This document shows positions 21,056 to 31,145 of a stretch of DNA of 64,000 bases, one piece after another. Location of the stretch: the NCBI GenBank assembly GCA_012656075.1, contig JAAKBF010000187.1, forward strand, positions 1-64,000. The letters are read 5' to 3'. The stretch's first letter is position 1. The number at the start of each line of letters is the position of its first letter. The notes below the pieces were generated by a model, which saw only the letters and a program-made list of their open reading frames with translations, ran no database searches and was not told the origin of the DNA. Source of the DNA: Phytophthora hibernalis. Taxonomy: Eukaryota; Oomycota; Peronosporomycetes; Peronosporales; Peronosporaceae. The position numbers and the translations under genes are program-made.

Positions 21056-23096
21056 ATGAGCCCAAGAGGCTTTCGTTCTGAATTCGATAATTGAAGCAGC
21101 ATGTTTGGTACAGTACCAACTCGGGGTAATAGAGGTGGACCTCCAAGACAATGCCGTGATGGAGGTGCTCGCCAGAATGAAGGGCCAGTTCCGGGTGTCT
21201 GGTCAAGTGAAGGCGCCGAAGTATGATGATGAAGGCGGGTTCAATATTTACCGTGCCCGACATGAATCACACCTGCGGCAACGTGATGTTGGCGAGTTGT
21301 GACGGGTGATGAGGGTCCTGACGATCAAAATGCCGATAGCAACCGTCTGTACGATGAAAAACCTATTTGCTCGGGATACGATGCTGTTTGGACTCTTATC
21401 GAAAGACACCAAGAAGATCTGCATGATGACTCGCGCTAGTGAGATGTGGACGGCTTTCGAACGCGATAAGACTAAGCGTGACTTTCCGAACAGCATTCGC
21501 ATTAAGGGGACACTTAATGGTGCCAGATATGAAAAAGGGAAAGTATGGATAAGTATTTGGAGACCATTGAAGATTACAGACGACAACTTCAAAGTATGAA
21601 TGCACCAATTGACATGGCCAGCATTATTTTGACTGGCGTCGAAGGAACACATCGCAATGTGGTGAGACTATTCAATCAGGGGGAAATCCGCCTGATTTGA
21701 ATAGATTGTTGAACACTCTGCGAGGAGAAGCAGATCTTGATGATGAGGAACAAGAGCGTCAAGCAAAAAGAGAATATCATAATAAGGAGAAGCTGATTGG
21801 TTCCGTGAAGTTTAACAAAGGAAAGCAGAAGGGTAACGGTAAAATGAAGAGAGTTGGTTCTAGGAAAAAGGCGAAACCCTTCAAAGATATCCGAAAGTGT
21901 CATTTCTGTGGAGGAGTAAAGGGATATTTGAGAGCTGCCTGTCCTGACTACAAAACTGACCAAGAGAAAAAAAGAAGGCATGTGGAACAGACAATGATGG
22001 ACCTCCTCAGCAGCAGAACAAGAAACAAAAGTAGAAAAATGCAATTGGGATGATGCGGTGGATGCGGCTTCCTGATACAATTGGTATGGTTCGCGTAAAT
22101 TCTGATGTTGCTTATCAAGATATCGAAGCCTGTGAGTCATCGCCATTCTGACAAGAATGGATGCTTGATATTGGAACTGGAGTGCATGTGTGCACGACTG
22201 CGTCGGCGTTTGATTATCTCGAGGGAGATAATAATATTAAGTTTTTCGATTGGAAAGGTGGGTGCGAGAGCTCTGATGGTTTGGGTCTTGTAACGATTTG
22301 GACACGGAATGGGCTGGAGCACCGAGCCCCCCAATTTCATCATAATTCTACACTCGAGAGGTAGAATTATGATGAAATTGGGGCTCGGTGCTCGCCCTAC
22401 GGTGCAAGGAATCTAATCTCACAGGAGCACTTGGAAAAAGCTGGCTGAAACCCGAATACTTCATCTGTGGCGTCGCCAGAGGAGAGAATCACCTTCTTTA
22501 CGAGCAATAAATTCCCTGGTAAGCAGTTAGTGTTCCGAAAACGCCGTGGGCGGTACTGGTTAGATACTGCATCAGTTGAAGAAGGCAAGCCGATACGTGC
22601 GGTGATCTCTACGCCAGAAAATAGTAAGCTGATGACATGGCATATGAAATTCGCACACCAAAATGTCGATGCTATGAAGAAGATGGTAGAGGATAGATGG
22701 TCGAAGGCATGGACTTGCTCACCTTGAAAGATTTCAAGGCTCCATTTCGATGCATTGCTTGTCAGCGGGCAAAGCAAAAATGCTAGTCATACAAACGCCA
22801 GGATGGAAAGCAAAAGAAAGATTGCTACGCTCGCTTGATGACTGATGTTTGTTATGTGGGAGTGGTAATACCTGGAGGAAAAAGTACTTCCAGCTCATTC
22901 AGGATGAAGCTTCGCGCTTTAAGTGGTGTAACATGGTGCGGGCTATCAATGAAGCAGCTGGCTTATCTTCGTGCCTGTGGGGAGAAGTTCTTGGATATGT
23001 GGTGGAAGTGGACAATATGAGTGCTACCAAAGCGCTGGCTGGTATGACACCATTTGAAAAATTGTATGGCAACAAACCAGTTTTCCGAGACCTACA
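21056..23096 (+). mobile_element. degenerate Ty1/copia element D, 3' end cut by gypsy copy 2
   Basis: Gag-like frames at 21105-21600 (WTAFERDKTKRD) precede a zinc knuckle at about 21895 (CHFCGGVKGYLRAACP, His replaced by Tyr). A protease-like strand (WMLDIGTGVHVC, about 22160) is followed by a pre-integrase segment (WHMKFAHQNVDAMKKM, about 22640). The integrase jumps from its start (DEASRFKW, about 22905) directly to its C-terminal part (MSATKALAGMTPFEKLYGNKP, about 23020), so the catalytic core is deleted. The element stops at 23096 where the gypsy LTR begins, and it does not resume on the other side. No LTR was found at the left end. Confidence 0.75.
22317..22393. repeat. 33-bp inverted repeat inside copia D
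   Basis: Left arm 22317-22351 and right arm 22361-22393 are reverse complements over 33 bp, with two extra C bases in the left arm and a 9-nt loop containing ctcgag. It interrupts the protease region of copia D. Confidence 0.92.
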
Positions 23097-23516
23097 TGTG
23101 ACGGGGTCAGACGCACCTTAGCTTTAGAGGAAGCGTTAACGCGCTAACCACAACAGACGCCTAGCGCTCCTGCTGTAAGCTTGCAAAGGCCTGGCCTTCC
23201 TGTCCAATATGGTCCCGAGTACCAATTGACTTGCGAACTTCCGGGTTAGAGTTAAACTGATTTATCTTAAGAACACTGTTGTAGTTCTAACTACTGCTAA
23301 CTATCTGCATACTGAATCCCTGTCTAATCTGATCTGTCCTAATGGGGACCACCCATTTAGATGTACTGCTTTAATACAACTGACGTACCACTTAAGTACG
23401 ACTGAAGTACGAATTAAGTCCTTGACGTGCCACACACCACGCGTGTGACGGACACCAATGGTGTGGACCACATCACAGAGAACAATGGTCGCCCCCTGTC
23501 AAGTGGCCCCATTACA
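23097..23516 (-). repeat. 3' LTR of gypsy copy 2 (420 bp)
   Basis: On the plus strand it reads TGTGACGGGG ... CCCCATTACA. It is nearly identical to 30720-31140. The ATG at 23427 inside it opens the antisense frame. Confidence 0.95.
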
Positions 23517-25726
23517 CCCTCCCACACCCAAACGGGAAGCACCTTGTCCCAGGGGGAATTCCAGCGAACCGCACAGGCAACGCCTCATTCTACAATTTGC
23601 GCCCGAGCGAACACCCGCCGAGAATCCAAGACGCCCACCGGGCACCAGGCCAAGACCCGCACCACTTGCGATGCCATAGCGCGTCGACTCAAGGCGCTCC
23701 GCGCCGCCGACCACAAGACGAAAGGCGGCGAAGCCCAATCGAAGAAGCCGCCTCGGCATCCGAAGAAGGCTTCCCAGAAGCCCGACGACAGGGCTAAGCC
23801 CGCTGCGACCAGATCCCGGTCCAGCAGGAAACGCACCGAGGTCACCCTGCCCGGACCGTACGAAGGCGGCAGCGACAACGAGTCGGACTCCGACGGCGAG
23901 ACCAACCCGAACCTAGTTCAGTTCTGGGCGACGACAGCCCGGAATCCCACGGCGACGAAGCTCCAAGAGCGGAAGATGCGAGCGCGCCGACGGCAACGAC
24001 CGCAGCGACGGCAGAGACTTCCAAAGTCCCGGGTCCTGACAACATAGCTTCGGACAGCGGCGACGAGGCTCACAGAGCTGCTGATGACGATGGTCAAGCT
24101 TCCAAAGTTCCGAGGGACGGCGACAACGCCTCCGAGGCCGGCGACGACAAGTCCCACTCGGCGACTGCAAAGCAGACCAGCGACGCACCCAAGGACGCTG
24201 CCTCAGCCACCGCTCGCAAACCCGATCCGGGTGCAACAAGTGAAGCGAAGCACCGCTCGGAGGAGGATGCCTCGGACGAGGTCGACTACAGCGAGTCGGA
24301 TCTGGAGTCGGGCGAGGTCAACGACCCAAGCACTTCACCCAAGCTCACCGATCAGCAGCGACGTCTCCATCCGGGAGTCCTGCAACTCCTCGCAGTGCTG
24401 CTGCTGAAGCCGCCAAGCGGGAAGCCCAAGTTATCACCAACGTCGGCGACGGTGATGACGTACCTGAAGGGCTGTTTCAGCCCGACAACAGCCAGCACCT
24501 TCACGATCGTGCCCGCGATGTGAGGAGGCTGCGGAGCAGCGACGAACCTCGAAGCGAGATCACGAGCCAGCGGCACCTCGAAACAAAGAGCAGCTGCTCG
24601 CGCTGCGATACTGGCCCGTACGGGAGTATCGCGAGTACCTTCGACAGAGTCGTGAGCCGGGTAAGGCGGTACAGCAGTACGACGAGTGTCCCGTCGTCCT
24701 CCACGACGACACGGGCCTCTCCCGCCAGTCCAACGAGCGCGAGTTCACAGATTGGCTGCACCACTTGGGGTACCCCTTGCCCGAGTTCACGGACTCGCCG
24801 TACCGTATCGACTGGCTGGCCCAACGGCGCCTCCGCTTCCGCATGGCGAAGTCCATCGTGGATGGCCAGTGGCGCAACCGATACCTCGAGCGCTCGAAGC
24901 CCACCCCGGGCGTTATCCTCGAGGAGGTAGTGCAGAAGATCCAGAAGTCGTGGCAGTCGCAGCCGGCAGAACCGTTCAGTGTTCTTGGCGCGGTTAGCGC
25001 CGACCGGCTCCAGGGTAGCGGTCATAAGCGGCCACGATGTCGGCGCAGTCCTCCGAAAGACGGCTACCAGCCTCCCATGTGCTTTGATCCTCCGGATAGC
25101 CGCGCCACTTCACCAAGTATTGGTAGTGACCGCTACGCCCGCGGCGCCTCAGTATTCTCTCGACATGGAAGTAGAGAGCGCCCTCATTACCGATCAGTGG
25201 AGGCGGGGAGCGTCCACGGATCGGGACGCTCCGCGTCAGATGTTGGCGGCGCGCGCTTCAGCGCCTGTTGGCCATTCTGACCACATGAAGCTCGTGACTG
25301 CAGTGGAGGGTTGCCAACGGCTCTTGGAGTCGCAGAGGGCTGACTTAGTGGCCCTGCGAGGGAACCTGCACTCCGTCGAGTCGACTGTGATCCATTTGGC
25401 TCCAAGTGTGGTTCAGCTCGAACGCAGTGCGGGTGATCGCCAGCGGCAGGTCGATCGCTCGAGCGAGGACCTTCGACAAGCGCTTTATCGATGCTCGGAG
25501 AGTGAGAGGGCCCTCGCGAATGACCGTGCTGAGCTTCACAAGCACTTTGGGTGGCTCCGCGACCTCTACTCTCGCGTTGAGGCGTTGGAGAGCCGTGCTC
25601 CTCCTACTGCTCCGCCCCTGCGGCGCTGCGACCGTTCCTCCGCCGGATATGATGCAGATGATGGCGAACGCGTTTCGCCACTTCGCGGATACGTCGGACT
25701 CTCAGTCATTCACCTCGGCCTGGTGA
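23427..25726 (+). pseudogene. antisense reading frame of gypsy copy 2
   Basis: The counterpart of the 4259-1978 frame. It opens at an ATG in the LTR (MPHTTRVTDTNGVDH) and stays open to 24047, with Pro/Lys-rich then acidic Ser/Asp-rich sequence. It continues through the acidic block at 24180-24340 and then the segment at 24765-25000 (GYPLPEFTDSPYRIDWLAQ, SIVDGQWRNRYLERSKP). The Leu/Glu/Arg-rich helix region (about 25290-25610) is in frame 24979-25902, and a SFTSAW stop lies at 25726. Breaks differ from copy 1; for example, the 24979 frame is open across the coiled-coil part, which is broken in copy 1. No known domain was recognised. The two copies are too similar for a useful synonymous-substitution test by eye. 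Confidence 0.5.
25020..25205 (-). pseudogene. chromodomain of gypsy copy 2 pol
   Basis: The same chromodomain as at 2520-2700, on the minus strand, including the Tyr-Leu-Val-Lys-Trp and Trp-Glu cores. A one-base insertion near 25018 shifts the frame just after the domain. It belongs to the C-terminal tail of integrase. Confidence 0.85.
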
Positions 25727-25899
25727 TAGGGCTTAAGAAGTCCCACGTAGAACGTCGGGTGCGTGGCCATATCCGACGACAGGTCCAATGTGTATGCGTT
25801 GCCATGGACTCAGATGACAGTGAACGGCCCCACGAACCGTGGACGCAGCTTTGTGCTGCCCACCGTAGTGACCGCCTGCATAGGGAGGTTTTTAGCGTT

Positions 25900-28425
25900 T
25901 AAGAGGACCTGGTCCCCAAGTTTAAACACATTCACGTTCCTTCACCCTCGGCGATCACTGTTTTCCTTCTGTGTGTCTTGCGCGGCAGCCATAGCGTCCC
26001 GGACGCGTTGCCTTACGGCTTCACCAGTCTCGATAAACGCCAACATGTTCCGTTTGACGGACGGACGCAGGCCTTTAAGGCCCCGCGGGTCTTCGGCGTC
26101 AGCCTCTCCCCACTCAAATTAGAAGCCGGAGGTAAGGACAGTGGCGTACGCGGATGGCGTAGCCCGTTAACGTAGAATGGGGTGAAACCCGTCGACGAAT
26201 GCACAGCATTGCTCAGCGCGAACTCCACCTGCGACAGCAGCGTGCTCCATTTTGTGGGTTCCTTGGCGCAGACGCTGCGCAACACATCTTCTAACACGCG
26301 GTTCACCGGCTCGGTTTGACCGTCTGTCTGCGGATGGTCCGCCGTGGACATGTCCAATCTCGTTCCGAGAAGACGGAACAAGTGTTTCCAGAAGTGTGAG
26401 ACGAAGCGGGGATCCCGATAACTCACGAACGCCTCCGGAAGGCCATTATGTCGAAAGACATTATCGGCAAAGAGTTGAGCCGCTTGCAGCGCCGTCACAC
26501 TCTTTTTCACCGCGGCTAGGCGCACCATCTTGCCGAGACGGCAAACGAAGACCAAGATGCCAGTGTGGCCGCGCGCATCCGCCGGAAGCTCGAAGATGAA
26601 ATCCATGCTCACCGAGCGCCAACAATCGGCCGCACCGGCAAGCTCATCCAGGAGCCGGCGACGAGGGAGCGGGTTTCACACGTTGGCACATTTCGCACGT
26701 CTGTACGTACTTACGAACCCACTTGTACATGTGAGGCCACCAGAAGTTGCGCGCCACGGACGTGTACGTCTTCTCACGTCGAAGATGGCCGCTGAGCGGC
26801 GTGTCGTGTCCCTCGTAGAGAACGCGATGCCGCAAGTCCTCTTTGTTAGGAACGACTATGCGAGGCTCTTCGCCTTCATCGACTTGGTAATAGAGGAGAC
26901 CTTCGACCAGAGAGTAGCGGTGCAACCGCGAGCGCTGCCGCGCAGTTATCTTCACCGCTGCCTTCGGCGTACCGAGTGCTCTAACGAGATCGACCAGATC
27001 TTCGTCCTCGGCGTACGCCTCTCGCAGAAGCTCATAGAGCGGGGACTCGAGGTACGCGACGTGCGCCAGCTCGTAGTCCGGACGTCGGGAAAGTGCGTCC
27101 GCGAGGACGTTCTGCTTTACTCCACCGTGAAGTTATACTCCGCGAAGAAGGAGAGCCACCGCGCCATGCGTTGGGAGAGATGAGGCGACGATGTCGCAGT
27201 CCGCAAGGACGCGTGGTCTGTGTAGATCACAAAGGGTTTACTGCCAAGCAGGTGTACCCGAAATTTCACCAGCGCGTACTTCCTAGCGAGAAGTTCCTTG
27301 TCGTGGACCGGGTAGTTCTTCTCTGCCGCCTTTAGTTGGCGCGACTGGAACGAGACCACTCGCTCTCTGCCATCGGCATCGACTTGCAGAAGCGCACAGC
27401 CAATGGCAAAGTCCGATGCATCGCATACTACACTGAACGGGCGATCGTCGTCTGGCAAAGCCAAGATCGGAGCGCTCTGCAAGCTTCTTTTGATAGACTC
27501 AAACGCTTGGTGAGCCTCGTCGTTCCACGACCATTCCGTGTCCTTCTTCAGGAGGTTGGTCAATGGCCGCACCATCTCGACATAATTGGCACTGTACTTG
27601 TGCAAGTAGTTGGCTAGGCCAAGCCACTTACGTAGGTCCTTCTGGGATACGGGAACCGGCCACTGCGCAATCGCGCAAACCTTCTCCGGATCCGCGCGGA
27701 TGCCATCCTTGCCAAGGAAACATCCCAAGAAGGGAATCTCTTCGGCGCCGAAGATGCACTTGTTGATGCTCGCATACAAGCGATTCTCGCGCATGCACAT
27801 CAAAACCTCGCGGAGGTGATCGATGTGAGCCTCGACGGCCGTCTTGTCTTCCGAGGCACGACTGTGCACGAAGATATCATCGAAGTACGTCTGTGCGAAC
27901 GCCCGCATCGGCCGAAAAAGTTGCGTCACCAGCCGATTGAACGTGGCCGGAGCGTTTGACAGCCCCTGGGACATCACAAGCCACTCCTACAACATCCCAC
28001 TGGTAGTACTCACCGCTGTGAGGGGTACGTCGGACTCGCGCATCAGCAGCTGATAATAGCCGTCGACCATGTCGAGTGCGCTGAAGATAGTGCATCCTGC
28101 CATGTTGTTCTGCAACACGTCCTTCCGAGGGATTGGCGTGGACGCCGGTATCATCGCTGCATTCAACTTGTTGAACGCGTGCACCATGCGCCATTTACCG
28201 TTGGGTTTCTTCACACAAAACGTCGGGGACGAGTGCGGCGACTTCGACTCGCGTACCATGCCCGCGGCATACTTGGCTGCGAAGAAGGCGTCGATTACGT
28301 CGACTTGCACCTTCGGTAATGGCCACTGGCGAGTCGTGCAGTACTTGGTGCCCGGCACCAGATCGATTTCGTGTCGAACCCCCTATCCGGAGGCAACACC
28401 GACGGTGGGTCATCGTTGACGACAT
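25900..28425 (-). pseudogene. gypsy copy 2 pol: RT, RNase H, integrase
   Basis: RT begins at about 28350 with the fingers segment SPTFCVKKPNGKWRM and palm ALDMVDGYYQLLM. After a frameshift near 27985 it has the active-site box YFDDIFVHS (about 27885). RNase H (about 27410-27120) has CDASDFAIG and YTDHASLRT. The integrase zinc finger is at about 26800-26680 (CEMCQRVKP). In the integrase core the expected VSDRDPRF reads VSYRDPRF (about 26430), so the second catalytic Asp is Tyr, while copy 1 keeps Asp. The Glu box reads QTDGQTEPVN. Frameshifts lie near 27985, 26640 and 26050. The catalytic change and the shifts mark it as inactive. Confidence 0.93.
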
Positions 28426-28678
28426 CCGAAAAGAGGGTAGTACGGGTCCGATGGGTCCTTCAGGATGGCCGTGCCATACCTTTTCTGCCTCAACGAGGAT
28501 CGCTCATCTTCAAGCACCTCCGGGTCCATGACCAAAGAGGTATTGAGCTCGACCGAGTCGTGCTCGCGGTGGATGAGGAGCATCTCCTCGAACTCGCCCG
28601 CCTTCAGCGAATCCAAAATTCCACAGATGAGAGCTCTTCCAACTCGAGTAGCTCCGCTACGGTAGGCAGGGGCCAGAA

Positions 28679-29515
28679 TCACGCCTTCCTTGCGTTCTTC
28701 TGTGAGAACATCAAACACCACTGGTGTGGTCGCCTCACCGAAGAGACCGCCACGCGGTATGAACTTGCAGCGGCTGACGCAGCCTGAAAATTTTCCAATG
28801 TGGGAGTCCCTGCTAGGCCACTCTGTGTTGCGCGAGCTCCGGCTCCAGCGACTTGTCCATCGCCGGCCCCACGGGCCTGAGCGACGCTCTCGATCTTGAG
28901 AGATCCATGAGCCTCATCGTGAGACACACACGGAACCTCCGTACATTCTCCCACATCCACCGAAGGCTCTTGAGCTCTCGAAGATGCAAGGCACGCGGAC
29001 GGCAACGCCGTAGGCAGATCGTAGTACCTGCGAAGTGCCGTTCGCCGCGTGGCATGCGATGCTCGTGCACAAACCCGTCGGGAAGAGGAGGGGACATGAC
29101 CCGCCAGGGCTCTGTCCGCGAGGGGCTTGTGACTAGCACCGATGGTGCGACTTCTCCAGTCGATCCACGGCTCGTGCTTTGTCAACCAAGGCATGCCGAG
29201 GTACCGATCATCCATGTCAAGGACAATGAACGGTTCGACCGAGTTGAAGTCGTCAAACTTGACGTTCAAGGATAGAAGAACCTTTCGCATAGAAACGATG
29301 GACCCAGTCGACAGGCGAACAGATACATTGGTATTATTCTTAGATGCTTCCAAAGCACTAGCATACAATTCACTGTTCTTGGCCACACTGGACTTCATCT
29401 CGAAGTTGTAGGACGCTCCCGAATCAATCAGGATCGTCAGCGGTTCGTCGTACCCTTTTACGCTGGTCGTGACAACCATGAGGTTAGACCGCGCGGCGGC
29501 CACGGAGAGACACAA
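28679..29515 (-). CDS. gypsy copy 2 aspartic protease region
   Basis: A continuous frame containing the retropepsin active site ILIDSGASYNF (about 29435) and the C-terminal strand LGMPWLTKHEPWIDW (about 29190). These match the order of Ty3/gypsy proteases, which cut Gag-Pol. The frame continues about 150 residues into a Ser/Ala-rich spacer towards RT. It lies downstream of the gag zinc knuckle. Confidence 0.85.
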   Translation of the reverse strand: MCLSVAAARSNLMVVTTSVKGYDEPLTILIDSGASYNFEMKSSVAKNSELYASALEASKNNTNVSVRLSTGSIVSMRKVLLSLNVKFDDFNSVEPFIVLDMDDRYLGMPWLTKHEPWIDWRSRTIGASHKPLADRALAGHVPSSSRRVCARASHATRRTALRRYYDLPTALPSACLASSRAQEPSVDVGECTEVPCVSHDEAHGSLKIESVAQARGAGDGQVAGAGARATQSGLAGTPTLENFQAASAAASSYRVAVSSVRRPHQWCLMFSQKNARKA

Positions 29516-29600
29516 CAGTGGACTTGCTTTCCAGGAGGTGGAGGTGGCAGAGCCACCGACCTCGAGGAGGAGCGAAGTCTCCCAGCAGGGCGTCCCGCAC

Positions 29601-30654
29601 CTACTGGGAGTTGTCGTTTTCCGACCCCGCAGATTCGATCATGTTAAGGGACGGCAGAGCCGCCTTGGCCTTGCCTACCTTCCACGGGTTCGTTGGACAG
29701 TTCCGACGGAAGTGGCCAAGCTGGTTGCATCCAAAGCAACGACCACTCGCTCGTTGGTTACGCTGAGGTCGGGCCGACTCAGCCGACGAGATCTCCATGG
29801 GAGTGGGACCGTCGTTGACCGTGTCCGAGCGGCCTGCATACCCCTGCGCCAAGCGCACGCAATGATCTTCCAGCATGGCGACATGCACCGCATCGTTGAA
29901 AGACGTCGGCTGTCTGCGGAAGAGCTCCGTCCGGACCGAACCCGGCCGAACGCCGTCCATGAAGACCGTCACCTTGACGTCCTCAGAGAGCGCCCGCCAT
30001 AGCGGCCTCGAGGTTCTGTAACTCCATGACGTAGTCTTGAAGCGTACGCTTTCCTTGCTTACAGCGCAAAAAGAGCGACCGATAGCGGTAGGCCACATTG
30101 GCCAAGAGGAAAGTCGAGCGCAGCTCTTGTTCCATGAACGCCCACGAGGTGAAATACCCCGGAGACGACGTCTCTCGTGCCATCGCCCATGCGCGCCCTC
30201 CCAGATTGGAAAGCGCGAAGGCGACTTGGGCCCTGGATTCGTAGATCTGTCCAGCGCTAGGCGCTATCTCGATCTCTCGAATCCAGAAGATCAGACTGTC
30301 TGCATCTTTGCCGTCAAATGTCGGCACCGACATTTTGACGGGCTTCGTTATTCATTGTCGCGCAGCATACGGAGCAGGACCCGGAGGGATCACCTGCGCC
30401 GCACTCTGTGCCTCAGTTCGCATTGTCTCGCGAGCAGCTTCCTGCGCTGCAGCGCTCATGTGGACAACCAGCGACAACTCGTATTTGTCGAAGCGTTCCA
30501 CGCGCGCCCTCTGCTGCTCCACAGGCAGGTTGGGGAATCCAGCGAATGCTGCCTCGCCCAGGAGACTAACCATCTTCTCCAGCGTAGCCCAGTGGGCATC
30601 TGAGAGGTGAGGAAAGTCCTGCCGGGACGGCAGCCGGCTCCCTGAGTCGTCCAT
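29601..30654 (-). pseudogene. gypsy copy 2 gag (frameshifted)
   Basis: Starts at the ATG at 30654 (MDDSGSRLPSRQDFPHLSD), about 65 nt after the LTR. The capsid-like part is in the frame ending at 29983 (FDGKDADSLIFWIREIE, LQDYVMELQNLE). After a shift near 30000 the 30098-29601 frame carries the nucleocapsid zinc knuckle CFGCNQLGHFRRNC (about 29730), the standard CX2CX4HX4C form. The N-terminal block resembles that of gypsy B (FPHLTRIEWEALHRL), so the two families are related. Confidence 0.85.
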
Positions 30655-30702
30655 TCTCAGAGAGATCTTGATTGTAATAGTCTGCGCCGATCGCGGGAGT
30701 GA

Positions 30703-30717
30703 CTACAAGTGCTACCA
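30703..30717 (-). other. primer binding site of gypsy copy 2
   Basis: Immediately inside the 5' LTR the minus strand reads CC then TGGTAGCACTTGTAG. The same CCTGGTAGCACTT occurs at the matching place in gypsy B (35101-35112). A TGG start is expected because it pairs with the CCA end of a tRNA. The tRNA identity was not determined. Confidence 0.65.
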
Positions 30718-30719
30718 GG

Positions 30720-31140
30720 TGTGACGGGGGTCACACGCACCTTAGCTTTAGAGGAAGCGTTAACGCGCTAACCACAACAGACGCCTAGCGCTCCTGCTGT
30801 AAGCTTGCAAAGGCCTGGCCTTCCTGTCCAATATGGTACCGAGTACCAATTGACTTGCGAACTTCCGGGTTAGAGTTAAACTGATTTATCTTAAGAACAC
30901 TGTTGTAGTTCTAACTACTGCTAACTATCTGCATACTGAATCCCTGTCTTATTTGATCTGTCCTAATGGGGACCACCCATTTAGATGTACTGCTTTAATA
31001 CAACTGACGTACCACTTAAGTACGACTGAAGTACGAATTAAGTCCTTGACGTGCCACACACCACGCGTGTGACGGACACCAATGGTGTGGACCACATCAC
31101 AGAGAACAATGGTCGCCCCCTGTCAAGTGGCCCCATTACA
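30720..31140 (-). repeat. 5' LTR of gypsy copy 2 (421 bp)
   Basis: Plus-strand ends are TGTGACGGGGG and CCCCATTACA. It differs from the 3' LTR at only a few positions (for example ggggtcag against gggggtcac), which suggests a fairly recent insertion. Confidence 0.95.
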
Positions 31141-31145
31141 CTCGG
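31141..31145. other. target-site duplication ctcgg shared with 4589-4593
   Basis: Five bases following the LTR of copy 2. Their reverse complement, ccgag, follows the LTR of copy 1 at 4589-4593. The left flank of copy 2 is ctaca, so the duplication is split between the two elements. Confidence 0.8.

Larger units (their letters stand above)
23097..31140 (-). mobile_element. full-length Ty3/gypsy retrotransposon, copy 2
   Basis: A complete 8.0-kb element read right to left: 5' LTR (30720-31140), primer site, gag, protease, RT, RNase H, integrase, chromodomain, antisense-ORF region, purine tract and 3' LTR (23097-23516). It is an inverted near-duplicate of copy 1. Its two flanks do not match each other: ctaca precedes 23097 and ctcgg follows 31140. 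The left neighbour is copia D integrase and the right neighbour is copia C gag. The mismatch and the change of host element are explained by recombination with copy 1. Confidence 0.95.

Noticed and set aside
23092..31145. Ordinary single insertion of gypsy copy 2 into one copia
   Set aside because: The flanking five bases differ and the copia on the left (D, integrase) is not continued on the right (C, gag), so a simple insertion does not fit.
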